DNA of 64,000 nt from Solwaraspora sp. WMMA2065 (GCF_030345075.1 NZ_CP128361.1:682001-746000); one strand, 5' to 3'. Shown: positions 28,738 through 36,788, counted from the first letter of the stretch. The notes: a model not told the origin generated them from the sequence alone. Numbers and translations are program-made.

Positions 28738-28749
28738 GAAAGCGCTTTC
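28738..28749. promoter_or_regulatory. LacI-family-type operator over the pectate lyase start point
   Basis: GAAAGCGCTTTC is a perfect 12-base palindrome centred on CG, within TGGAAAGCGCTTTCA, the classic shape of LacI/CcpA-family sites. It begins six bases after the -10 box, so a bound repressor would sit on the transcription start. No lacI-type gene is in the window. Confidence 0.65.
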
Positions 28750-28925
28750 ACGCACCTCACCGCAGGCCACCGAGGTTTAGGAGGTGACTCGGCCGACCGG
28801 CCGGCACCGGCTGGTCGGCGGATGCCAACTGCTGTCTCATCGTCGAACCTCACCCACCAGTGGTCCCGGTCGTCAGTGGGCGTGCTGCCCGCCGGTAACC
28901 GCTGGATCGACCATCAGGAGAATCC

Positions 28926-30581
28926 ATGACTCGACACCTCCGACGGCCGGCGTGGCCGGTGGCGGCCGTGGCCACCGTGGCTCTCACCGCGGGGATGACC
29001 GCGGTGACCACCCTGTCGGCCAGCGCCGCCAGCGGCTGCCAGGTCACGTACACCGTCGCCGCGCAATGGCCGGGTGGCTTCGGTGCCAACCTCGCCGTGA
29101 CCAACCACGGTGCGCCGATCAACGGCTGGACGCTGAGTTGGACTTTCGCTGCCGGCCAGGCAATCACCCAGTCCTGGGGATTCACTGCCGACCCGGCCAG
29201 TGGCACCGTCGTCCTGCGAAATGTCAGCTACAACGCGTCGATCCCTACCGGCGGCACTGTGACCGGGGGATTCAACGGCACCTGGAACAACTCGTCGAAC
29301 CCAGTGCCGACGACCTTCACTCTCAACGGCACGGTCTGCAACGGACCCGTTCCCACCAGCCCGCCACCGACCACCGCGCCGCCACCGACCACCGCGCCGC
29401 CACCGACGACTGCGCCGCCACCGACGACTGCGCCGCCACCGACGACTGCGCCGCCACCGACGACTGCGCCACCGGTCAACACGCTTATCGTCGCGACCAA
29501 CGGAAACGACGCGAATCCTGGCACACTCGGGGCTCCACTGGCGACCCTGGCTCGGGCGGTGACCCTGGCTTCCCCCGGCACGACGATCGCCATGCGGGGC
29601 GGCACCTACCAGTTCAGCACCAACGTGCGAATCATGAAGGACGGCACATCAGCCAACCCGTACACGATCACCAGCTACAACCGGGAGCGGGTGGTTCTCG
29701 ACGGGGAGAACCTGCCGCACACCCCGGCCCCGGTCGGTGGCAGCATCCCCAACCTCGAGCGTGGCGTGCTGCACATGGAGGCCGACCACTGGCGGGTACG
29801 TGACCTGGAAATCATTCACGGGCCATACGCCATCTTCTGCCGCGACTGCAGCAACAACGTCTTCGAACGTCTCGTTACCCGCGACAACTACGAGTCCGGC
29901 CTGCAGATTCAGGGCGCCGCGAGCAACAACCAGGTGATCAACCTCGACTCGTACGGCAACCGGGATCCACGCAAGAACGGCGAGAGCGCCGACGGCCTGG
30001 CCATCAAGGAGGGCTCCGGCAACGGCAACGTGGTACGCGGAGCCCGGCTGTGGAACAACTCCGACGACGGTTTCGACGCCTGGGAGTTTGCCTCTCCGAT
30101 CCTCGTCGAGGACTCTGCGGCCTGGGGTAACGGCTTCAACCGATGGGGTCTGCCCAACTACAGCGGCGACGGCAACGGGTTCAAGATGGGCGGCGGTGAC
30201 CCCGACCCGGCAGCGAACCACACCATCCGTAACAGCTTCTCGTTCAGTAACGCGGTGAGCGGGTTCATCGACAACGGCAACCCGGGCACCATCACGGTGG
30301 ACCGCACCACGGCCTGGAACAACGGCGACAGCGGGTACAAGTTCGCGAACTCGACCTCGCGGTTGACCGCGAACCTCGCGGTCAGCAACGGGGCGGGGGT
30401 GTCGCTGGGCAACTCCACGGCGACCGGGAACTCGTGGAACATCAAAAGCTCCTGGAGCAACTCGGATCTGCTCAGCACGGATCCTTCGGTGCTGATCGGG
30501 CCGCGCGCCACGGACGGCGGGATTCGGAGCTCCGCCTTTCTGCAACCACGCAGTTACCCGAACCTCGGAGCACGTAGCTGA
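28926..30581 (+). CDS. Secreted pectate lyase, CBM2 plus PL9-type beta-helix
   Basis: A 551-residue secreted enzyme. A signal peptide (to about residue 35, ending LSASAAS) leads to a CBM2 cellulose-binding module (about 37-138, two Cys at its ends), a Pro/Thr linker of repeated PPPTTA, and a right-handed parallel beta-helix. The helix has PL9 features: ESADGLAIKEGSGNGN and NNSDDGFDAWEF supply Asp ligands for calcium, and GDGNGFKMGGGD supplies the likely catalytic Lys. It would cleave pectate by beta-elimination on plant cell walls, generating unsaturated ends for GH88-type enzymes. The ATG follows AGGAG. Confidence 0.88.
   Translation: MTRHLRRPAWPVAAVATVALTAGMTAVTTLSASAASGCQVTYTVAAQWPGGFGANLAVTNHGAPINGWTLSWTFAAGQAITQSWGFTADPASGTVVLRNVSYNASIPTGGTVTGGFNGTWNNSSNPVPTTFTLNGTVCNGPVPTSPPPTTAPPPTTAPPPTTAPPPTTAPPPTTAPPPTTAPPVNTLIVATNGNDANPGTLGAPLATLARAVTLASPGTTIAMRGGTYQFSTNVRIMKDGTSANPYTITSYNRERVVLDGENLPHTPAPVGGSIPNLERGVLHMEADHWRVRDLEIIHGPYAIFCRDCSNNVFERLVTRDNYESGLQIQGAASNNQVINLDSYGNRDPRKNGESADGLAIKEGSGNGNVVRGARLWNNSDDGFDAWEFASPILVEDSAAWGNGFNRWGLPNYSGDGNGFKMGGGDPDPAANHTIRNSFSFSNAVSGFIDNGNPGTITVDRTTAWNNGDSGYKFANSTSRLTANLAVSNGAGVSLGNSTATGNSWNIKSSWSNSDLLSTDPSVLIGPRATDGGIRSSAFLQPRSYPNLGARS
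29361..29468 (+). repeat. Six 18-bp tandem repeats encoding the Pro/Thr linker
   Basis: Six back-to-back 18-base units of CCGCCACCGACNACNGCG encode PPPTTA repeats. Units 1-2 and 3-6 form two near-identical sets, suggesting expansion by slippage. They join the CBM2 and beta-helix of the pectate lyase. Confidence 0.9.
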
Positions 30582-30627
30582 CGGACGGACGGGGAAATCA
30601 GCATTCTATAGCAAATGCACCAAATCA

Positions 30628-30666
30628 CCGTACGCCTGGCGGGTCCTGCACCCGCCGGGCGTACGG
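30628..30666. terminator. Hairpin terminator after the pectate lyase gene
   Basis: CCGTACGCCTGGCGGGT at 30628-30644 pairs with 30650-30666 over 17 bases (one G-U wobble in RNA) around a five-base loop. It separates the pectate lyase from the PadR gene. Confidence 0.85.
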
Positions 30667-30688
30667 CATGTTGTCGTCGACGGGTTGG

Positions 30689-30698
30689 CGATATATCG
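30689..30698. promoter_or_regulatory. Candidate PadR operator
   Basis: CGATATATCG is a perfect 10-base palindrome 34 bases before the padR-like start, followed by a second TATCG at 30705-30709. PadR repressors usually bind AT-rich dyads in their own promoters, so self-regulation is likely. Confidence 0.45.
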
Positions 30699-30732
30699 TC
30701 GGTGTATCGACAAAGCATCGTTGGAGGCAGCC

Positions 30733-31356
30733 ATGAAGTTCCACCACCGGTTCCACGGCGGACCGCAGGCATGGATGCGGGGCGGATTCGGATTCCCGCC
30801 GTTCGGTCCCGGTCCCGGCCCCGGCTTCGGTCCCGGTCCCGGTCCCGGTCCCGGCTTCGGCGCAGGGCCGGGCGGCGGCCCGTGGCGGGGCCGGGGCGGC
30901 GGCCGCGGCCGCCGCCGGCCGAACGTGCGTGCCGCCGTGCTCGCCCTGCTCGTCGAAGGACCAATGCACGGGTACGAGATGATCCGGGAACTCGACTCCC
31001 GCACCGGCGGTGCCTGGCGACCGAGCCCGGGATCGATCTACCCCACCCTGCAACTGCTCGAGGACGAAGGGCTGGTCGTCGGGACCGTGGACGCGGCCGG
31101 CGGCAGCCGCCGGCAGTACGCGTTGACCGACGCCGGCCGCCCCGAGGCCGAGCAGGCCGCCGAGCAGGCGCCGTGGACGCAGTTCGCCCCGGAAACCGTG
31201 GAGAGCTGGCACGACGTGCGCGAATCCGGTATGCAGACGTTGCACGCGCTGCGCCACGTGATGATGAACGGCACCGCCGAGCAGCGGGAGCGGGCCCTGG
31301 CCGTACTCGACGAGACTCGCCGCAAGCTGTACGCCATCCTGGCCGACTCCGAGTAG
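30733..31356 (+). CDS. PadR family transcriptional regulator
   Basis: A 207-residue repressor-type protein. The first 60 residues are a low-complexity Gly/Pro/Phe tract (repeated FGPGPGPG) and an Arg-rich stretch that may touch DNA. Residues about 65-140 are the PadR winged helix: AVLALLVEGPMHGYEMIRELD, PSPGSIYPTLQLLEDEGLV and YALTDAGR. The C-terminal helices would form the dimer. The ATG at 30733 follows TTGGAGG; the frame from 30685 is rejected. Its target is unknown; it may control itself through 30689-30698 and possibly the YCII-sigma pair downstream. Confidence 0.9.
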   Translation: MKFHHRFHGGPQAWMRGGFGFPPFGPGPGPGFGPGPGPGPGFGAGPGGGPWRGRGGGRGRRRPNVRAAVLALLVEGPMHGYEMIRELDSRTGGAWRPSPGSIYPTLQLLEDEGLVVGTVDAAGGSRRQYALTDAGRPEAEQAAEQAPWTQFAPETVESWHDVRESGMQTLHALRHVMMNGTAEQRERALAVLDETRRKLYAILADSE

Positions 31357-31459
31357 GTCGCCGGTCACCGCAGGATTCGTAGGGATCGGCTGTCGATCCG
31401 GCGGCCCGCCGATCGTCGTCATGGCGTACGGCAACGCCACTACCTGCGAGGAGCCCGAC

Positions 31460-31813
31460 ATGAAGTACATGCTGTTGTTCGTCAGCCCGCCGACCGACGG
31501 CCCGGACCAGGCCGGGGCGCAGTGCACGGTCGAGGACTGGATCGCCTACGACAAGCAGATGAAGGACGCCGGCATCTGGGTCAGCGGCAACGCCCTGGCG
31601 GACCTGACCACCTGCACTTCGGTCAAGGTCGACGCAGACGGTCAACGGATCGTCACCGACGGCCCGTTCGCTGAGAGCCGCGAGGTGCTCGGCGGCTACG
31701 ACATCATCGACGTACCGGACCTGGACGTCGCGCTGGACTGGGCGGCCCGCTCGCCCGGTGCCCGGGACGGGGGATCGGTGCAGGTGCGTCCGGTCGCCGA
31801 GTTCGGGATCTGA
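31460..31813 (+). CDS. YCII-related (DGPF domain) protein
   Basis: A 117-residue YciI-like protein starting MKYMLLFVSPP with the hallmark DGPFAESREVLGGY. Proteins of this kind are commonly found next to ECF sigma factors of the type that follows here, and are thought to take part in their control or to be small enzymes of the ferredoxin-like fold. The ATG at 31460 follows GAGGAG. The sigma gene starts seven bases after its stop, so the two form an operon. Confidence 0.88.
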   Translation: MKYMLLFVSPPTDGPDQAGAQCTVEDWIAYDKQMKDAGIWVSGNALADLTTCTSVKVDADGQRIVTDGPFAESREVLGGYDIIDVPDLDVALDWAARSPGARDGGSVQVRPVAEFGI

Positions 31814-31820
31814 TCCCCCG

Positions 31821-33182
31821 ATGGCCGGCGTCGAATCGCCCGACGACCCCGCCGCGCCCGCGAGGGGTGCCGATCCGGAAACGGCGAGGGGTGCCGATCC
31901 GGAAACGGTGCGGGGTGCCGATCCGGAAACGGTGCGGACCTCGGTGGCGGCCGTGTTCCGCGAGGAGCACGGCCGGCTGCTCGCCACCCTGGTCCGCCGC
32001 TTCGGTGACCTGCACCTGGCCGAGGAGGTGGCGGCCGAGGCCGTCGAGGCGGCTCTGACGCACTGGCCGGTCTCCGGCGTGCCGACCCGCCCCGGGGCGT
32101 GGCTGCTGACCACCGCCCGGCGTCGCGCGGTGGACCGGATCCGCCGTGACCGGACGCTGGCGCTGCGCCTGGCGGTGCTGCAGGCCGAGGCGGACCGGGC
32201 CGACCCGGCGCCGGCCGCCGACATCGACCCCGACCTGCCCGACGACCGGCTCGCGCTCTTCTTCACCTGCGCCCACCCGGCGTTGCCCGCGCCGGACCGG
32301 GTGGCGCTGACCCTGCGCCACCTCGGCGGGCTGACCACCGCCGAGGTGGCCCGGGCCTTCCTCGTGCCGGAGGCGACGATGGCCCAGCGGATCGTCCGGG
32401 CGAAACGCAAGATCCGCGACGCGCGCATTCCGTTCCGGGTGCCCGGTGTCGACGAGTTGCCGCAGCGACTCCCCGGCGTGCTGCAGGCGGTGTACTCGAT
32501 CTTCACCGAGGGCTACGCGGCGAGCTCCGGTCCGCACCTGCAGCGCCTCGACCTGGCCGAGGAGGCCGTCCGGCTGGCCCGCATCCTGCACCGGCTGCTC
32601 CCGACCCAACGGGAGACCGCCGGCCTGCTCGGGCTGCTGCTGCTGGTCCACGCCCGTCGGCACGCCCGGACCGGCCCGGACGGGGCGCTGGTGCTCCTCG
32701 ACGAGCAGGACCGGCGGCGGTGGGACCGACCGATGATCGCCGAAGGCTGCGGGCTGGCCCGTACGGCGTTGACCGGTGGCCCGCCCGGACCGTACGGGCT
32801 GCAGGCCGCGATCGCCGCGTTGCACGACGAGGCCGCCGACGTCGCCGGCACCGACTGGCCGCAGATCGTCGCCCTGTACGACGTACTGGCGCGGATCGCG
32901 CCCTCGCCGGTGGTCGACCTGAACCGGGCGGTGGCGGTGGCCATGCGCGACGGCCCGGCCGCCGGGCTGGCCATTCTCGACGAGCTGGCCGCCGACCCTC
33001 GGCTGCGCTCGCACCACCCGTTCCCGGCGGCCCGGGCCGAGCTGCTGCAGCGTCTCGGCCGGTACGCCGACGCGGCCGACGCCTACCGGCAGGCGCTGGA
33101 GCTGGCCGGCACCGAGCCGGACCGGGAGCACCTGCGGAGTCGGTTGGCTGCGGTACGGGCGGCGACCGCCGCGACGGACTGA
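31821..33182 (+). CDS. ECF-type RNA polymerase sigma factor with long C-terminal domain (YCII-associated)
   Basis: A 453-residue sigma factor of the YCII-associated ECF type, which carries a large TPR-like C-terminal domain in place of a separate anti-sigma factor. Region 2 is around VAAVFREEHGRLLATLVRRFGD to RRRAVDRIRRDR; region 4 is LTLRHLGGLTTAEVARAFLVPEATMAQRIVRAKRKIR. The C-terminal domain includes YSIFTEGYAASSG and VDLNRAVAVAMRDGP. The ATG at 31821 has a weak ribosome site and probably relies on coupling with the YCII gene. Residues about 14-38 are three copies of an eight-residue RGADPET repeat. Confidence 0.9.
   Translation: MAGVESPDDPAAPARGADPETARGADPETVRGADPETVRTSVAAVFREEHGRLLATLVRRFGDLHLAEEVAAEAVEAALTHWPVSGVPTRPGAWLLTTARRRAVDRIRRDRTLALRLAVLQAEADRADPAPAADIDPDLPDDRLALFFTCAHPALPAPDRVALTLRHLGGLTTAEVARAFLVPEATMAQRIVRAKRKIRDARIPFRVPGVDELPQRLPGVLQAVYSIFTEGYAASSGPHLQRLDLAEEAVRLARILHRLLPTQRETAGLLGLLLLVHARRHARTGPDGALVLLDEQDRRRWDRPMIAEGCGLARTALTGGPPGPYGLQAAIAALHDEAADVAGTDWPQIVALYDVLARIAPSPVVDLNRAVAVAMRDGPAAGLAILDELAADPRLRSHHPFPAARAELLQRLGRYADAADAYRQALELAGTEPDREHLRSRLAAVRAATAATD
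31860..31931 (+). repeat. Three 24-bp tandem repeats in the sigma factor gene
   Basis: Three adjacent 24-base units (core GGGGTGCCGATCCGGAAACG) at 31860, 31884 and 31908 encode repeated ARGADPET/VRGADPET. The unit is a multiple of three, so copy number can change without breaking the frame. Confidence 0.9.
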
Positions 33183-33299
33183 GCCGGTCCCGGCGCCCGG
33201 TCCCGTCACCTCCCGACGGTGTCGGTCCGTTCGCCGAGACTGACGGCAGACCTTTCTTCCTCGGCCGAGTAAGCAGCTGAATACGTGTTCGGTGGATCG

Positions 33300-33330
33300 T
33301 TGACACTCTGCGAAGAGATAAGTCAGACTT
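33300..33330 (+). promoter_or_regulatory. Promoter with GTCAGAC operator for the racemase-NMO operon
   Basis: A perfect -35 TTGACA (33300-33305), a 17-base spacer and TCAGACTTTTG at the -10 position. The perfect palindrome AAGTCAGACTT (33320-33330) covers the -10. The same TTGACA-17-TCAGACTTTTG layout occurs on the minus strand at 36635-36668. The GTCNGAC core matches the core of known FadR-family operators, suggesting control by the GntR protein at 45835-46617. Confidence 0.6.
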
Positions 33331-33346
33331 TTGCCGGGAGGTCGAC

Positions 33347-34171
33347 ATGAGCGAGCTGCGACGACTGGCGGTCATCAACTCCGACGCGAAACGGGCCCCG
33401 GTCCTGCCCGATCCACCTGGACTCGTCACCGAACTGCTCGACCCGCGCCTGCGGCGGTTCGCCCGTACCCCCTACGAACACCTGCTCACCGAGGTCGGCA
33501 CGGTCGACGTCGCCGAGGCGGCGATCGCCGCCGGCTGCGACGCCGTCTACATCGACACGTTCGGCGACTACGGCGTGGACCGGCTGCGGGCGGCCACCAC
33601 GGTGCCGATCGTCGGTGCCGGCGAGGCGACACTGGCCTGGGCCGCCGCACTCGGTCGGCGGTTCAGCATCGTCACCGTCTGGCCGGCCTCGATGGACTAC
33701 CTCTACGCGCAACGACTGGCCACCTGCCCCGGTGGCGAGCTCGCCGCCGGCGTGCACTACCTCTCCGACGAGACCGAGCTCGACCTGGTCGGCACCGACA
33801 GCGGGGTCAAGGCCCGGATGGGTCGGGGCGAGACCGACGTGGTCGCCGCCATCACCGAGGCGTGCCTGCGGGCCGCCGACGCCGATGGCACCGACCTGAT
33901 CTTCTTCGGCTGCACCTGCATGACCCCGGTCGTCGAGGAGGTCGGGCACCGGACCGGGATCGAGATCCTCGACCCGTCCGTCGTCGGCCTGCGGGCCGGG
34001 CACGCCGCCGCGCTCGCCGCCACCGGTGCGCCAGCGCGGACCGGCCGGCTCGGCGCGGTCACCGCCCTGGTAGACGCCTACCTGGGTGTGGACGCGACGG
34101 CCGGGGCCAGTTGTTCGGTCGACGCCGACGGCTGCGAGGTCTGCGCCGTCACCTCGGCCTCGGCGTCGTGA
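33347..34171 (+). CDS. Asp/Glu racemase-fold enzyme (hydantoin racemase/decarboxylase-like)
   Basis: A 274-residue member of the Asp/Glu/hydantoin racemase superfamily. The second active-site Cys motif is present (FFGCTCMTP, C189), but the first, normally CFGD, reads DTFGD with Thr at 71. Two-Cys racemases need both; one-Cys members of this fold include arylmalonate decarboxylase, which keeps the C-terminal Cys. The enzyme may therefore be a decarboxylase or isomerase, not a racemase. The ATG at 33347 follows GGGAGG. It overlaps the next gene by four bases. First gene of the catabolic cluster. Confidence 0.75.
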   Translation: MSELRRLAVINSDAKRAPVLPDPPGLVTELLDPRLRRFARTPYEHLLTEVGTVDVAEAAIAAGCDAVYIDTFGDYGVDRLRAATTVPIVGAGEATLAWAAALGRRFSIVTVWPASMDYLYAQRLATCPGGELAAGVHYLSDETELDLVGTDSGVKARMGRGETDVVAAITEACLRAADADGTDLIFFGCTCMTPVVEEVGHRTGIEILDPSVVGLRAGHAAALAATGAPARTGRLGAVTALVDAYLGVDATAGASCSVDADGCEVCAVTSASAS

Positions 34172-35319
34172 CGCCGCTGTGTCGGCGGGTCGGCATCGAC
34201 CTGCCGGTGATCGCTTTCAGCCACTGCCGGGACGTGGTGGCGGCGGTGAGCCGGGGTGGTGGACTCGGGGTGCTCGGCGCGGCCTCGATGTCCCCGGAGG
34301 ATCTCGAGCAGGATCTCGCCTGGCTCGACCGGGAGTGCGGGCGTACGCCGTACGGTGTCGATCTGCTCTTTCCCGCCACGACGGCCGGTGACGACCCGGC
34401 GGACCTGCTCGCCCAGATCCCGGCCGGGCATCAGGAGTTCGTCGCCGGGTTGCGGACCCGGCTGGGCATCCCGCAGCGGCGCAGCGCACCCGGGCGGACC
34501 CGGCTGGGTGGGATGCCGACCGAGATCGACCATCTGATGACCCACGCGAACGCGTACGCGTTGTGGGAGGTCGTCCAGGCCCACCCGGTCCGGCTGGTGG
34601 CCAGCGCCCTCGGGCCGCCGCCCGCCGCGGTGCGGGCCGTCGCGACCCGGCGCGACATGCTGGTCGCCGGCCTGGTCGGCGACCAGCGACACGTCCGTCA
34701 TCAGCTGGCCGCCGGCGTCGACGTGATCGTCGCCCAGGGCTACGAGGCGGCCGGACACACCGGCGAGACCACCACGATGGTGCTGGTGCCGCAGGTCGTG
34801 GCGGCCGCCGGTGAGGTGCCGGTGGTCGCCGCCGGCGGCATCGCCACCGGCCGTCAGGTGGTCGCCGCACTGGCACTGGGCGCGCAGGCGGTGTGGACCG
34901 GCTCCATCTGGCTCTCCACCGCCGAGAGCGATCTCGACCCGGTGGTCAAGGACAAGATCGTGACGGCGGCGGCGACCGACACCGCGAAGACCACGTCGTA
35001 CACCGGTAAGCCGACCCGACAGCTGACCACCGCGTGGACCCGGGCCTGGCAGCAGCCGCCGGCGCCGGCGCCGCTGGCCTCACCGGTGCAGCAGCTCCTC
35101 GCCCGTGACGCCGTCGTCAGCTCGTTCGAGCATCAGGTGACCCCGGTGATGGGTTCGGCGGCGGGCCAGGCGGTGGGCCTGGTCGACCGGGTGCGCTCCG
35201 TCGCCAGTGTGCTGGACGACCTGCGGACCGGCATGGCCGACGCGGTCGGCGACATCGCCGCCCTGGCCGATGACGACGCCAGTGACGTCGGTGACGCTGC
35301 CGCCCGCGACGGCGACTGA
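34168..35319 (+). CDS. Nitronate monooxygenase-like FMN enzyme
   Basis: A 383-residue TIM-barrel flavoprotein of the nitronate monooxygenase/2-nitropropane dioxygenase family. It starts at GTG 34168 (VTPLCRRVGIDLPVIAF), overlapping the previous stop by four bases. FMN-binding motifs are AQGYEAAGHTGE with the catalytic His, VVAAGGIATGRQV and AVWTGSIWL. Family members oxidise nitronates or act as NADH:quinone or enoyl reductases. A 40-residue polar tail (DDLRTGMADAVGD onward) ends inside a 24-base repeat array that includes its stop codon. The open frame continuing upstream to 33331 is a shadow of the racemase gene. Confidence 0.82.
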   Translation: MTPLCRRVGIDLPVIAFSHCRDVVAAVSRGGGLGVLGAASMSPEDLEQDLAWLDRECGRTPYGVDLLFPATTAGDDPADLLAQIPAGHQEFVAGLRTRLGIPQRRSAPGRTRLGGMPTEIDHLMTHANAYALWEVVQAHPVRLVASALGPPPAAVRAVATRRDMLVAGLVGDQRHVRHQLAAGVDVIVAQGYEAAGHTGETTTMVLVPQVVAAAGEVPVVAAGGIATGRQVVAALALGAQAVWTGSIWLSTAESDLDPVVKDKIVTAAATDTAKTTSYTGKPTRQLTTAWTRAWQQPPAPAPLASPVQQLLARDAVVSSFEHQVTPVMGSAAGQAVGLVDRVRSVASVLDDLRTGMADAVGDIAALADDDASDVGDAAARDGD

Positions 35320-35402
35320 CCCGGCGGGCGCGACGGCGACTGACCCGGCGGGCGCGACGGCGACTGACCCGGCGGGCGCGACGGCGACTGACCGGCGGCC
35401 GC
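35308..35402. repeat. 24-bp tandem repeats spanning the end of the NMO-like gene
   Basis: Three perfect copies and one partial copy of a 24-base unit (GACGGCGACTGACCCGGCGG + GCGC) start at 35308, 35332, 35356 and 35380. The first copy contains the TGA stop of the nitronate monooxygenase gene, so every unit repeats a stop. The array fills the gap between this gene and the convergent MFS gene. Confidence 0.9.
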
Positions 35403-35410
35403 GCGGCCCT

Positions 35411-36616
35411 TCACCGCCGACGGCGGCGGCGGGCGTCCAGGGCGGCGGCACCCAGCGTGTACGTGCTGAGCAGGGCGATGATCCCGGTCGCGACGGTCAG
35501 CACCGCTGACAGCGAGGTGCCGGTCAGCGCCGCGCCGCTGAGCAGTGCGCTGCCGCCGAGCGTGGTGAAGGCGGCCACCATCCACGCCGCGTAGATCTCC
35601 GCCCGCCGGTGCGTCGGTGCCGACTCGCCGATCAGTCGGGTGGCGCCGAGCAGCGTCAGCCCGCCCCCGAAGCCGACCAGCACCGCGCCGGTGACGGTGG
35701 CCGCCGGGTCCTGAAGATGCAGGGCCAGCGCGGTGGCCCCGGCGCCACCGGTGATCGCCACTACGCCCAGGCAGATCGACCGGGTCGAGTCGAGTCGGTT
35801 GAACAGCAACTGGGACAGCAGCGTCATACCGATCAGCAGGGTGAGCAGTCCGCCGGTGCCGCCGGCGGCGGTGACGCCGGCACCTTCGGCGAGGATCCGC
35901 GAGCCGAAGGTGCCGAACAGGGCCATGCACCCGTTGAGGGTCATCAGTGAGCAGGTGGCGACGCTGAACGGCAGCAGGATGGCGCGGGGGACCCGGACCG
36001 GCCGGACCAGCCGGATCCGTCGCGTCGTCCGACGGTCGGCCGGGGTGCGGACCAGCAGGATCAACGGCACCAGGGCGGCCACGCCGATGACGACGAACGG
36101 CAGCACCAGCGGGTAGCGGGTGTGGTCGGCCAGCAACCCGGACATCAGCGGTGCCAGGCCCATGCCGAGGGTGGTGCAGACCGAGTGGGTCAGGCTCCCC
36201 GCACGGGTGCCGCGAGGATGGAAGTCCAGCAGCGCGGCGGCGGTGGTGGCGCTGACCATCCCGGTCGCCATGCCCTGCACCACCCGCCCGGCGACCAGCG
36301 CCGGCAGCGACGCCGCGGTCGCGGTCACCAGGCACGCCGCCAGGACCAGCGCGACCCCGCCGAACATCACCGCCCGTCGACCGACCAGATCGGACAGACC
36401 GCCCAGTAGCGTCACGACCAGGATCACCCCGACGGGATAGCCGGCGAACGCGACGGCGACCTGCGCCGGCGTCAGCTGCCACCGGTCCGCGTAGATCGCG
36501 AACAGCGGGGTGGCGGCGAAACTGCCCAGCACGGCGACGAGGATCAGCGCGCCGGAGGCGGCAGCCATCCTCGCCGACGGACGTCGTGGGGTTTCCTCCA
36601 GCGCAGAGGTCGACAC
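35411..36616 (-). CDS. MFS transporter of the catabolic cluster
   Basis: A 401-residue major facilitator, about 12 helices, with the signature loop GLSDLVGRRAVMFGG and the motif-C-like GMGLAPLMSGLLADH. It most resembles the aromatic/drug exporter branch, so it may export a toxic intermediate or help import. The GTG at 36616 follows GGAAGG; TTG 36637 is a weaker alternative. It is the only minus-strand gene in the cluster, but its promoter carries the same TCAGACTTTTG element as the racemase promoter, which ties it to the regulon. Confidence 0.85.
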   Translation of the reverse strand: MSTSALEETPRRPSARMAAASGALILVAVLGSFAATPLFAIYADRWQLTPAQVAVAFAGYPVGVILVVTLLGGLSDLVGRRAVMFGGVALVLAACLVTATAASLPALVAGRVVQGMATGMVSATTAAALLDFHPRGTRAGSLTHSVCTTLGMGLAPLMSGLLADHTRYPLVLPFVVIGVAALVPLILLVRTPADRRTTRRIRLVRPVRVPRAILLPFSVATCSLMTLNGCMALFGTFGSRILAEGAGVTAAGGTGGLLTLLIGMTLLSQLLFNRLDSTRSICLGVVAITGGAGATALALHLQDPAATVTGAVLVGFGGGLTLLGATRLIGESAPTHRRAEIYAAWMVAAFTTLGGSALLSGAALTGTSLSAVLTVATGIIALLSTYTLGAAALDARRRRRR

Positions 36617-36639
36617 CGGCCACCGCCTTCCGGACAAAA

Positions 36640-36668
36640 GTCTGATGAATGAGGTCCGAGGCTGTCAA
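36640..36668 (-). promoter_or_regulatory. Promoter with ATCAGAC operator for the MFS gene
   Basis: On the minus strand, TTGACA (36663-36668) is followed after 17 bases by TCAGAC (36640-36645) and TTTTG, the same layout and nearly the same sequence as the racemase promoter at 33300-33332. The operator half-sites read ATCAGAC, one base off the perfect GTCAGAC. Confidence 0.55.
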
Positions 36669-36788
36669 GGTCTTGCCAGACGAGGGTTCCCACCTGCAGA
36701 GTGTGGCCTGGAACTGCTGCTTGCTCGGCGGGCGACGAGGTTACACGGCGGAAACAGTGTTGGCGTCAAGGACTGTTGTCCAGTGTCT

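Noticed and set aside
33331-34167. Long N-terminal extension of the nitronate monooxygenase
   Set aside because: It overlaps the racemase-fold gene in another frame; the GTG at 34168 starts the family-like sequence and gives the usual GTGA overlap.
29361-35402. Short tandem repeats at 29361, 31860 and 35308 as CRISPR arrays
   Set aside because: Units are directly adjacent with no spacers and belong to coding linkers or a gene end.
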